64,000 bases of DNA from contig JAJNNQ010000126.1 in assembly GCA_027886175.1 (NCBI GenBank), positions 1,312,501 to 1,376,500 of the forward strand. The letters are read 5' to 3'. Under the pieces are notes generated by a model. The model saw nothing but the letters and a program-made list of their open reading frames with translations, was not told the DNA's origin and ran no database searches. A program made the position numbers and the translations under genes. Below are positions 10,371 through 28,500 of the stretch, one piece after another. This stretch comes from Phylloscopus collybita (lineage: Eukaryota > Chordata > Aves > Passeriformes > Phylloscopidae). Each line of letters opens with the position of its first letter. Positions within the stretch are counted from its first letter, which is position 1.

Positions 10371-12500
10371 TGAGCGGGACCCCGAAACCCTAAAGAAAAG
10401 CAGAGTTTTGGAGGGGACCTAAGAAGAGTCCTTCCGCGAAGTGGCTGGAACTTCCTCGACCACCTTACCACCTCCGTCCAGGGGCTCTGCCCACACACCC
10501 AACCACCCCTGACCCAGGATCTCGGAGGCTGTCTGCTAGAGTTTCCTGCTAGTTGTGAATGATCTGATATATCATGCACCTAAAACCACAGTTGCACAGA
10601 AGCAAGATGAGAAATACAGTTACTCGGCCACGGTATATACTTCTTAAATTGTTCAGGCCTATTAAAATTAATAATAAATTTTAAATTAATACGAATTGTA
10701 ATTTTTTGTTCTATATTATACACACAATTCCTGCATGCATATACAGAACATCTACCTTTTTATCAGTGCAGCCCAGGCCTTTATTAAAAATCAAAGATTA
10801 CCGTGGGCACTATTTAGGGCGTTTTCAAGCAGCCACATGGGCACACTGGCTGAGGTGCTCTGCGTTTTCTAGAGCTGCAGAACTGGATTTATTTCTTAAT
10901 GTATAGAATGATTTCTTGAATAATCTACATTTGCTGTGAATCTCGTGTCTTGGGTCAAACATTGGACTGAATTCTGATCTGTTTGTGTCATGGAACGAGT
11001 AAATGCTCCAGCAATGACCTTGCGAACGGATGGCGATGTCCATGACAGAGACAATAACAGTGAAAGTGAAACTTCTTCGCCCAGTAAAACAGTGACCGCC
11101 ACTTTATCTCCACTTTTTTGTGTGTTTATTTTCCTCTGCTCTTGCCATGCTGTTTTGGGGAAGGTAACACCTCCTTTAAGCCTTCTGTGGAGGCTGGGAT
11201 TACAATGTCTTGAGTGATCATAATGCATTGGAGAGAGTTGGTAGCAGTCACCTGAAAAACTGAAGAAAAATCTGGGGTTCTAACCACGTCTACTGAAAAA
11301 GGGTTTACTGTCCTTGGAGGTGATCTCCCCTCTACTCTTGTCAAATATTTTTTCTTCTTAACCAAGTTGGTTTGGTTTATTTGGTTGGGTTGGATTTTGT
11401 TAGGGTTTTGTTTTGTTGGTTGGTTTTTTTGTGGTTTTTTTTTGTTTGTTTGTTTGTTTGTTGTTTTTTTTGTTTGTTTTTTTGGTTTTTTTTTTTTCCT
11501 TCTTGTTCTGTAATTCTTGCAGGGCATTTGTTCTGACAAGTGAAAGTCACTTCCTTTAAGGCCCTTTGGGCTTTTAATTTCTGTAAAATATGATTTAATG
11601 TTCTCATGATGTTCTGATCTTAAGAAGCATTTTTATCAGGTTAGACCAAGACCCATCTAGCAGCATAAACTGACTTTGATACCAGCTAAGACCAGATGTT
11701 TAGGGGAGAATATAGGAACAAAACAAGTGTGTAAAATTGACTCCTAGCTGCCAGAAATCTAGGTTTCAAATTGTTTGTTTGTTTTAAAGCAGAGATAATA
11801 CCTGAATTTAATAGACTGTGAGAGAATTTATTCCATGAATTTGACCAGTCATTTTTTTTGAAATCATGTACATTTACACCACTAAACATATTCTGTGGTG
11901 AAATGCTCCTAACCATGAGTGGTAAGAAGTGTCTCTTTTCATTTGCTTCATGCAAGTCACCTGCTCATTTAAATGTGATGCACTTTCATTTTTGTACTAG
12001 AAGAGGCAAAGAACAAGGGTCATTAAGCCCTTTCTCCCTGATGTTCATGACTTTGTAGATTCTGTCTACATTTTTTCTACAATTTTATCTACAAAATTTT
12101 TTTCATTGGTCACCGTTTTTACATGCTGAAGAGTTCTCCTTCAGAATCACTGGACTAGCACATAAGTAATTATCTATTTGTGACAATCTTTGTCTTTCTC
12201 TCCATCTTTTTCCTTATTCATCTCTCCCCTATTATTTTCATAACAGTCCTTCAAAACAGCATCAGATGCTTAAATTTGCTAAAGTAATTTCAACTTATCA
12301 TTTCTACTCTTTTAAGCCAGTAACTATTTCCAGTGCTGGTGGAAGGATATCAGATTTACAAAATGAAGCACTGGCTACCAGAGCTGATATAGCAGAGCAC
12401 TTTTCACATGAAAAAAAATCATGCTTGTATAGGTTACCTTTAATTTCATAACTTCACCAACTACTGAAAACCTTACTAATATTTTCCACATAATCTTGTA

Positions 12501-12522
12501 ATGTACAATGTACAATGTACAT
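12501..12522. repeat. Short tandem repeat of ATGTACA
   Basis: Three head-to-tail copies of a 7-bp unit built on the palindrome ATGTACAT. No function is evident. Confidence 0.7.
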
Positions 12523-13191
12523 TTTCCATTTCATTCTGTAGAGATGGAAGTAAGCCCCGAAGGAGTAGAAACTCATTCATAAATGCAGTAAATATTGTCA
12601 GGTATATTCTTTGTTCACTTAGAAATCCTTGGGGATAAGCTATATTGTGATCAAAGACAAAGAAGATCAATTTTTCCATCTAGGACTTAGCGGTTAATGG
12701 GTTCCTGCCAGGACTTGTGCAGAAATAACAGCTAGCTGTTGCAGAAGGAGAAAGGCCCTTGTTTTGTCCAGCCTTTCCACCTCTTGCACCTATGCTCACC
12801 ACTTAGCTCCTGCTGAGCACCAGCTGGACCAGGAGGTCTAGAAAATCAAAGAAGTTGAATCCAGAAAGAATAAGAATTTTGCAGGTGCAAGGCATTAGTC
12901 AAAGGTAGCATGATGGCACCCACACTTGTAGACTGGGCCAAACTTAGTCCTGATTCATCCTGGGTTAAATGTGATACATTACACATTTACATGTTGATGT
13001 TGAGTCGTGTTGTCTCAACAATGTTTTGACTTTTAAGTGTTAATTGTTCAAAGATGAAACAAAGACCACTGTCTTAGCAGAGGTCAAAACATTTCTGTGA
13101 TCATGGTTTGAAGGATTCAAGTCCTCTTGAATTCTGTGTACAGGATACCTATATGCAGAAAACTGCTTGTCAATTTTGTAAATAAATAAAT

Positions 13192-13229
13192 TTAAATTTA
13201 TGCACAGATGTCTCTGTGCATAAATTTAA
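13192..13229. repeat. Perfect 17-bp inverted repeat with 4-base loop
   Basis: The left arm 13192-13208 (ending TGCACAGA) is the exact reverse complement of the right arm 13213-13229 (starting TCTGTGCA), with TGTC between them. The next base pair outward does not match. It is too short for a typical pre-miRNA, and no flanking target duplication is obvious. Confidence 0.85.
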
Positions 13230-16200
13230 GGTATCAGCTTTTTCACACATAGCCAGGAAGGAATATAGTGACTTCTATCTCTTACTTATTTTCTAGCAAG
13301 GTATTTGTTATTGGTGAAGACTAACAGGCAAGCCTTTCTTGGTGAGCTTTTAGCAGTTTTATTAACATTAACTCCCAAACATCTTGCAAAACCTGTTTGA
13401 ACCATGTACAGTGAAGGCAGGGGATTCTTGAGATGTAGCACTTCTCCAACTACTCTCCAGTGGGACTCTGCAGGATGTTACAGAGAGAGGCATCCCAGAG
13501 GTCATGAAAGGCTTGTGATACGGCTCGAAGCCCAGGTATTTGGGTTGCTAAGTTTAAAAGCTATAGGCATGGTGAGAAAAGGACACTGTTTGCTGGGCAG
13601 CAGCCTCTCTTCCTTGACACTAAAGTCTATTACAGATCAACTCTGCAGCACATGACACAACATGGTAATACCTGAGATGAAAACAGACATCTTAAGCAGC
13701 AGACTCAAGTTCAGTCTCTGTACTCCTATCAACGTTTATGTATTTTATATCCCTTAAAAAGTTACTAATTCTTCAGTGAGTCTTATGTCTAGATATCTGG
13801 AGATGATTTCTTTTCCATTCATCTCTCCCCTCAATACTTTTGATTCTCTACTCCATACTGCTGCTATTTTCCTCCGTTAAATTGCTAACGAACATGGGCA
13901 TTTTCAAATTTACTTAGTGCTTTTCCCCTTATGTCCTGCAGTTAAATACAGCATTCTTCTGAACAAATGTTTCCAAATGAAATTTTGATTATCAGATTTA
14001 ATTTGCTGCCTAAACCCACGTTTTTTTTCCCTTGTTGTCTCTGATAATCAGGACAAGTATTACTTCACTACAGCCTCATCACTTACGTTTATGACCTGTG
14101 ATTAGTTCCCTCAATATAATACTAACACCTCTCCTTAACATGCCCTGTTATTAATTATGCAGCACTGGCCATGACTTTTAGGAGAGCTTTCCCACTGGCA
14201 TTTTGAGAGCAAATGTCATTCTTCTGCCTCTAAATTTCCATATAATTTAGGAAACAATTTTTTTCCAAGTATCCACTTTAATGATATTCCTCCACACTTA
14301 TGCTATTTCTGTGTAGCTAATGAACTTTCCTTTAGCAATGTATATTTGTTGTTTTTTTTGAGGCCATGTCTTTCACCCTTTTTCAGAACTGAAAAGGTGC
14401 TTACTGAGCCCTGGGTCCCTCTCAATGGTAGAGCCCTTGGATCTGCTTCATTTCTCAACAGAAATTCATCAGCTGCAACTAAATCCAGGTTTAGGTTTAT
14501 CTTTCTCATTATGGAATTACAAAAGAACAACTGAAGAAAATAATCCGGTACTGTTTTGACATGCTAAAATACTTTTTCAGATGTAAAGTTTGTTTTTTGA
14601 AGGTGTCCTGTTTGATCCACAAAATGTAACCAAATCTTAGAGTCCCTTGAACTGCCACTCTTGAATCACTTTAGCGGAGTCCTAACACAACTCAGCAATG
14701 TGATTTTCATCATAGTTTGTCTTCAAAAATCTCACAAGAAGGTATATGAGATCATATCTCTAGACCAGTTGATCCTAAAATGCCAGCTAGAACAGCATTT
14801 TCTACAGTTTCTATCTTGGAATAATTTTTCTGTGAATCATTTTCACCTCAGTATTTGAGTCCAATAAAATACTTTGCTTGTTTGCAATCACCACTTGGCC
14901 TAGCAATTCTAGGATATTTCATATCTATTGATGGCAGACTGTGATAAACCTAAAGTGGATCAATTTTTACTTTCAATAGCTTGCAGTGACTCAGGTTTGT
15001 TTTGTGTTTTTTCATCTCGGCTCTCTTCACTTTTGCTGCAGGCACATAGGCAGTTTCATCCTGCAATATATTTATAAGCTTTCTCTTTAGTTCCTAAGAA
15101 ATGCTTGTCTTCCCCAAACACTCCCTTCTCCTAAATTTGCTTTCCTCCCCTCCACCTTCTGAATTATATACTGGGCTTGCTAGTTTAGATTAAATAATAA
15201 GAGCTTCCCCCAGCATCTTTTCTCTCTAAAGTGACTGACCAAATTTTCCAGACATAGTGGACCAAATTTTTGGAGGTCCTCCACCATCTTTTACAGTTGT
15301 TTGATCATCCTCTAATTTTCATCTGTGATTCACCTGGCGGGAGGCACAGAGGTTGGTGCTCTTCAGCATCACCTTTTGAATCATCTCCCTGAGAATTTCT
15401 ATCACCACCAGATGGAGTTATCTTGGGATTATCATTAATTTTCACTAACTACAAAAACCTCAATTTTAACAGGATCAAAATCTTTTGTACAAATTAACAC
15501 TCAGCTCTGGTGTAGTGAAAAGGTAACGTAAGAGCAAACAAAACTTACAGACACATAAAAAGTAGTGCCTTGGCAAAACCTTGGCTCTGGGGACTACTAA
15601 CAAGGGAGACAATCAATAAAGAAGGATAAATTAATTATTAACATAGTCTTACAGAAACAAGACCAAAGAGAATAGTTAACTGAGGATATTCCTCAGTTTA
15701 CTATTCCTCAGTGAGAAGAACCAGTATAAAAGGCATCAAAACACAGGGTGAGATGGTAAAGTCAGCAGTATTTCTGCTGGTGCCGGCAGGCTCACCGCGT
15801 TCAGTTGTGGTGGTGATCGGGACCATGGAGCAGCCAGGCTTCTCCTCTCTTGCATCACTCTTGTGAGCACTCTGCATCACTCTGTGATGGGACTGCCTGG
15901 CTTCTTCCCCCACAAATCTGCTCCTGCCCTCTGCTGCGCAGCACAGGTCCTGCAAGGACGGCTTTGCCCTCTGTTGGAGCCAGGCGTGTGTTCCCCATTG
16001 GCAGACTTGTGGGGGACTGAAATTGTGGGCTGTGAATGACCTCTGCCTCAGAAACACAAACTGAGGAACACAGGGTTTACATATACTCAAAGGCAGTACC
16101 AGCTGCGTGAGTTAGGGGCTGGGAGGTGCGTGTTCAGCTCTCATTATCGGATTTGGAAAACACAAAGACTGGCAATAATGAAAAAGGCATATTAAGGCCT

Positions 16201-16639
16201 CAGTGAGGGAAAACATGGCTACAGGGAAACATCTCTGAAGGATCCAGCGAGGGCACAAAGTGAGTATCCAGTGGCCAGCAGCAAGCAGCCACACGTGGGT
16301 AGCTTACAAATTACAATAATGTAACAGAGGAGGAAAAGCCACAGTGAAAAACACACACGGTGAAAGAAATAAAAAGAACAAGAACTGACACACAGGCAAT
16401 AGTGACAGAAAAAAACCTCAGCAGTTTGGCTGGGCAGAGGCAGCTGGGGTCATTGAGGGTTGGTTCACTTAAGGGGCCCCACCAAGAGCTCTGCACTAGC
16501 CAGCTGGGACAAAGGAGGTGAGTTGCTGGGGACAGCAAAGAGAAGATGTCATGGGCTTTGAGAGGGGGCCTGCACTACAGAAGTGAGAAAGAAACACAAT
16601 GCCTACATGTTTTCTAGCATGAAAAATAACAAACACATA

Positions 16640-17140
16640 ATTAGTGAGGGCACATCTGGAGTACCACGTCCAGTGGTGGACTCCTCATTACAGGAAAGAC
16701 AAAGAACTACTGTAGAGGGTCCAGCTACACAAACACAATTGCTGGGGCATATCTCTTACAAGAGGCTGTGGGAGCTGGGCCTGTTTAGAGAAGACTAAGA
16801 AGGGATCTTGTTAACAGATATAAATATCTCAAAGGCAGGTGTCAAGAAGATGGTGCCAGACTCTTTTCAGTCATGTGCAGTGACAGAATGAGGAGCAATG
16901 GCCAAAAGTTAAAACACAAGAAATTCTACCTCAAGATGAGGGATAATTTTTTTATGTTGAGGGTGGCCCAGCACTGGAACAGGCTTCCCAGGGAGGCTGT
17001 GGATTGCCTCTCTCTGGAAACATTCAAACCCCCCCTGGATATGTTCCTGTGTCACCTGCTCTGGGTGACCCTGACTTAGCAGGGGCGTTGGACTGGATGA
17101 TCTCCAGAGGTCCCTTCCAACCCCAATGGTTTTGTGATGG
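16640..17140 (+). mobile_element. CR1 LINE 3' fragment
   Basis: The sequence follows the familiar avian CR1 3' region: a CACTGGAACAGGCTTCCCAGGGA stretch near 16973, then TGGATGATCTCCAGAGGTCCC near 17094, then TTCCAACCCCAATGGTTTTGTGATG close to the end. It is 5'-truncated, as is usual for CR1. Open frames on either strand are degraded remnants or shadows, not host genes. Confidence 0.85.
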
Positions 17141-17259
17141 AGCATGGATGCCATGCCTGTGACAGGGCTGCAGGCAGCAGGGTGGGTAAGAGAGCAGCGA
17201 AGTGACTCAGGCATGGAAAGGTGAGGCATGGTGAGAGAAGTCATGGTGAGTGCTGAGTC

Positions 17260-17965
17260 CACAACAAGCCCAGGCAGGGCCACAGGCTGGGGCAGAGGGG
17301 CTGGAAAGCTGCCCACAGGAACAGGAGCTGGGGGTGCTGGTGACAGTGACTGGACAGGAGCCAGCAGTGCCCAGGTGGCCAAGGAGGCCAATGGCATCCT
17401 GGCCTGTAGCAGCAAGAGTGTGGCCAGCAGGAGCAGGGCAGGGATTGTCCCCCTGTGCTGGGCACTGGTGAGGCTGCACCTCAAGTGCTGTGTCCAGCCC
17501 TCAGCCCCTCACTAAGATGAGGACATTTAGGTGCTGGCAGAAGACCGGAGGCGGCCAAGAAAGCCAGTGAAGGGTCTGGAGCACAGGTTCTGTGAGGAAC
17601 AGCTGAGGGAACTGGGGAACTGGGGTTGTTTAGCCTGGAGGAGACTGAGGGGTGACCCTACCGCTCTCTACAACTACCTGAAAGGAGGTGCAGCAAGGGT
17701 CGGCAACCAGCCAACAGGATGAGACATAGTCTCAAGCTGCACCAGGAGAGCTTTAGGTTCGACATCAAGAGGAATTTCTTCACAGAAAGAGTGACAAGAT
17801 ATTGGAATGGGCTCCCCAGGGCGATGGCTAGAGTCACTATCCCTGAAGTTGTCTAAGCAAAGACTGGCCGTAGCACGGGGTGCCACGGTTTGGTTGACAC
17901 GGTGATGTTCCACCACACGGCGAACTCCATGACGGCGCAGGTCTTTCCCAACCCAAGCCATCCCG
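17260..17965 (+). mobile_element. CR1 LINE 3' fragment abutting the BTF3 promoter
   Basis: A second CR1 in the same direction. It contains the CR1 pieces for GCTGCACCTCAAGTGCTGTG, GGAGGAGACTGAGGGGTGAC and AATTTCTTCACAGAAAGAGTG, and ends in a GTCTTTCCCAACCCAAG tail near 17965. The GC-rich BTF3 promoter starts immediately after it, about 95 bp before the presumed transcription start. It is old enough to carry small insertions and many substitutions. Confidence 0.8.
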
Positions 17966-18400
17966 GGAGATTCCGTGACCCGCCGGGCCCCGCCCGCCCT
18001 GAGGGCGGTGTGGCGCCGCCTGCCGGGCGCGGCCCGGCGCAGGCGCGGCCCGGCGCGCGGCTCCTTCCTTCCGGCCGCCATCTCGCTGCGCCCGCGTGCG
18101 GATCCCGGCCCCGCGTCCTGCCCGCCGCCTCCAGCCGCGCTCCGCGCCCCTCCCCTCGCCGAGGTACCGCGGGGGGCGGCCGGGAGGGGAGCGTGACCCG
18201 GCCGGGGGCGGTGGGCGGCGGCGGTGGTTGGAGGAAGGGACGGTTACGGGCTGGGCCCGAAGGGAGGCTCGGCTGGGCTCGGCGGCTCTGCCCGCGCTCT
18301 GAGACCGTTCCCGGCCCTGTGGCGGGGCTGGGCTGCCCGCCTGCCGCGGAGGACGCGTGTGGGCTTGTGGTGAGGGGCGGCTGCAGAGCTGCCTTGCCCA
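17966..18400 (+). promoter_or_regulatory. BTF3: BTF3 CpG-island promoter and non-coding exon 1
   Basis: A CpG island with a pyrimidine tract CTCCTTCCTTCC at 18061-18072, followed by a YY1-like GCCGCCATCTC (18074-18084). A good donor follows GAG at 18163. Exon 1 is therefore likely to run from about 18061 to 18163 and to be non-coding. The pyrimidine start resembles a 5' TOP element, the growth-controlled signature of translation-machinery mRNAs. The exact start site is inferred. No in-frame ATG is present in exon 1. Confidence 0.65.
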
Positions 18401-18459
18401 TTTGGCCCAGCCTGTGTTCCCACACTCGCCTGCTCCGGGCGCTCTTGTTGTTTCCGCAG

Positions 18460-25240
<6,781 letters not shown>

Positions 25241-25254
25241 ACTGTCACCTGCTG

Positions 25255-25260
25255 AATAAA
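25255..25260 (+). terminator. BTF3: BTF3 proximal poly(A) signal (AATAAA)
   Basis: A canonical hexamer 15 nt after the BTF3 stop codon gives a very short 3' untranslated region, as is usual for this gene. A second AATAAA at 25532-25537 could serve as a distal site. Confidence 0.75.
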
Positions 25261-25531
25261 ATTAAAACTTGAAAAAGCTACATGGAGCTGCTATTTTATA
25301 TTGTGACTGCCTTGATTTTCTTTCCTGATGATCTCAAGATCTGTGATACTTGGAAACTCCTTGATTCTACAGCTCCTTAGTTACTGCTTGTACACAATAT
25401 TATTTTTGTGGCCTGACTGAACAAATCTATGCTTTGAAATAAGTCAGATTGCTAACAAATTTCTGCCTAGACACATTTTTTGAGTAACTTGTATACAAGC
25501 AAACACTCATCTTTAATGAACTTTGGCATAC

Positions 25532-25537
25532 AATAAA
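25532..25537 (+). terminator. BTF3: Possible distal BTF3 poly(A) signal
   Basis: An AATAAA about 290 bp past the stop codon, followed by a GT-rich stretch (GTTTCTGGTGTG) like a downstream element. Use is inferred. Confidence 0.4.
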
Positions 25538-25599
25538 AAGGTAAAACAAAGTTTCTGGTGTGACTTTTTGTCAGAAAATCAGGGACAAAAATACTGAAC

Positions 25600-28500
25600 A
25601 ACAGGCCCTAAATACTAAACAATCTTAAAACAGTTTTACTTTTCTGCAGAGCATCTTTCTTTTGCTGTGTTAAAAAGCTGGTTCCTGAAAAAAAATCTTT
25701 CTGTGCATAATGAAACCTTTTGGACTTGAACGGTGAATTTCTTGGTGTTGCAGATTACAGCTAGGTAGGCTGTAAGTCACTTTGTAACCTACTGAATTTA
25801 AGAACTAGAATTGTATTTTAGCAACAGTTAATGGTTGCTTAATAAAACACAAAACATGCAAGTCAAGGAAGAATCTATTTGCCAGCTGCCTGCTGCTGTT
25901 CTTCATGGCCTTGGGGAGCTACATGTGAGCATTAAATTCTTATCTTCACTGAGTAGGTATTTGCATGGCATGACTGTTTAATGGGTTAAACGGTAGCATT
26001 TTAATTTTACTTACCTGAAACCATCAGTTATGTGGGGGAATGAAGCACAGAAAGGGGGAGAAGTATTAATAGAGTAGATACTTGCTCTTAACTAAGTCTG
26101 TATTTACCAGCTTCAGCTCTATTAACTAATAATTTGGATGTTTCAGGAATGTGTTTTTATTGCTTTTTGGGTTTTTTTTGCTGTGTTTCAGAGAAAATGA
26201 TAACTTTTTAGGGCAGAAGAAAGACATTTTAAATTCCATTCTATTTAAACCCCTGCTGGAGTTTCCAGGGTTAGGAGCTAAATTTCATGTTTGTGAGTCA
26301 TTGATATTAATGATAGATCAGAACACTTGCATAACAGAAAGTAAGCTAGGACAGAAGAGCACCCAACTACTGGCCTTCTAAGGTTGTTTCTAGAGCAGGT
26401 GCTTCAGGAAGTGTGGATTCACCATGACTTGTTGAGGCCAAAATTCAGGGTAAAGATTTGCTATAGCTGTAGAAAAGGTCTCCATGTGCTTGGAAAAGGG
26501 TGGGTCTGCGTCTGACTTGCCCAGCGTGTTTGTCATGGTGTACATTGGGAAACAGTGGAGGAACTTGTTCAAGCCTGAAAACTGCTGTGGTTTGAGGTAA
26601 GACAGCAGACTGATGTGAGCATGGCATGGCTGAAGTCAGGTGCAAGGACAAGGAGTAACAACTTTAGAGCACTTGGTTTACAAGTACTTTAATGGTGAAC
26701 TGTTCTTGTGACATTGAACTAGCTGCAATCATTGAATTATGGCAATAAGGTAGAAAAACTTGTACTGTGTGAATGTGACTTTTGAAATGAGGATGGCAAA
26801 TGTATTGCTGTGCATAAGGGAAAAACCAAATTCTGCAGAGTAGCTTGCCAGACTTCTGTGATGACCTGTTGAATAAATAAATGACATGCTGGGTTTTTAT
26901 CAATGTGATACCTGTTCTGTGATTCAGATCTGCAAGTCCATATAACTACTTGCTTTAAGCCATTGTAGCCCTTATGGAATACTTTCTATTGGTTTCTGTT
27001 TTATGAAGTAACTTTGGACCTTGCTTAGATGTTCCTAGATAGTGTTAGCTTTCCCCCTCTAAGAAACACACATTTGGTACTTAAAAAATAAGATCCTTAC
27101 TAAAGCAGTGCCTTTGAAGTGCCAAGTAAGGCTAATCTAGTGATAAACAGCCATGTGACATGCCTGTGGAAGTCTGTGCAAGGTATGCTCCCAGTATGCT
27201 CCCAATCAGGAAATATTGGCATAATCTGCATCATCAGACTCAGACTGCAGATAAAGGCATGAGCAAAATGTCATCTTGAGTATAGCAGAGTCTAAATGGA
27301 AGTACCTATCTTGTAAGATTATTGTATTCCTCATGTTAAACTTAGTGTTCAATCCTGGCCTCAATGGTGTGATTATTTCTCTCTTAGTAAAGGAGTTTGG
27401 TTATGGTTCTCCTAAATTGTCTTTAATTACTAGAAACAGAATAGTTGTACTGATGTTTCTCGTCAGGTTGAACTTCTGCACAACCTGTACTGTAATTATG
27501 CTATTAGAGATTTGTATCTCTAGTTTTACTCGGGGAAAATGGCTCTCCATTCCAAGTGTTTTGGACAATGGAGAAGTGAAAACAGATGCCAGTGTTTCTA
27601 CTGAGCTTTTTATTTTTAAAAGGCTAAGGGAACATTCAGATTCTGTCACATTAAGCTCTGAAAGAGCTTAACTCGATGCAGTGGTGGGTTCTAGTGAGAT
27701 TTTTTCATAGTGTTTGGAACATATTTTTGGAAATATTTTCATAATTGTTAATCTCATGCTTTAAGGGCTTTGCAATGTTTTAATATATTCTAATGTAAAA
27801 TCCCAAACAACAGAACCCTTTTGGGAGATGGTGAAGCTGTGTGTTCTATTAAGCCAGTGGTGTACTTACGAAAAACTTTGAACTATGGTTTTAAAGTAAT
27901 GCCAGTTTTAAAGTTCTCAAAGCCACCTTGCATTATTATTTCATGTTCTTATTATTGAAGCCTTATGAGTCTGTGGTTGTGTCTCTTAGGAAAAGTAACC
28001 ATTAAGAATTTCACGTAACTTGTAGAGTATATTTAACATACATAACAAAGAAAGAACATTTGGTTTAAAATGTTCATAGCTCAGTACTTCAAATGTGAAG
28101 TCAATGCTTGTGCATCTTACATTGATTTGCCTGGAGTGTGGGGGAAATTCAGTGTAGTTGCCACTTCTCTGAAATTTTTGTGGTGATACTGTGATTTGTG
28201 GGTGAAACATCATACAGACAATTTACTTTTCCTCAAGTTGTCTACTGTATCTACTGAAAACCTAAATGTGTAATGGTACCGTTGGAATAACAAGCCATTC
28301 TCTCCTTTAAATGTGGGAATAGATTTGGACAAGTTAAACAGTAGACTGGAGAGTTAATATTCAAGAGAGATATAGGGAAGTCCATGTTGATGATGACTAG
28401 ATTACAGCCTTAACTAACTGGCAAGATAGTGGTATATGTAAGGAGGAGACATTTCTAAGCTACAAATTTTAAAATATTAATAAGTACTCAGCATGCCTTG

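Larger units (their letters stand above)
10380..16640. other. AT-rich gene-free interval between FOXD1 and BTF3
   Basis: I find no exon with recognisable protein content. Visible structures are a T/G-rich low-complexity block at about 11360-11505, a 7-bp tandem (ATGTACA) around 12501-12522 and a perfect hairpin at 13192-13229. A TATAAAAGG lies at 15725-15733, in a segment of possible LTR origin that I could not delimit. The rest looks like unremarkable intergenic DNA. Confidence 0.5.

Noticed and set aside
16909..17484. 191-codon minus-strand frame
   Set aside because: It is antisense to two CR1 fragments, and the translation is Leu/Pro-rich repeat shadow.
27276..27671. 131-codon plus-strand frame downstream of BTF3
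   Set aside because: No recognisable motif, no splice context and ordinary intergenic composition. Treated as chance.
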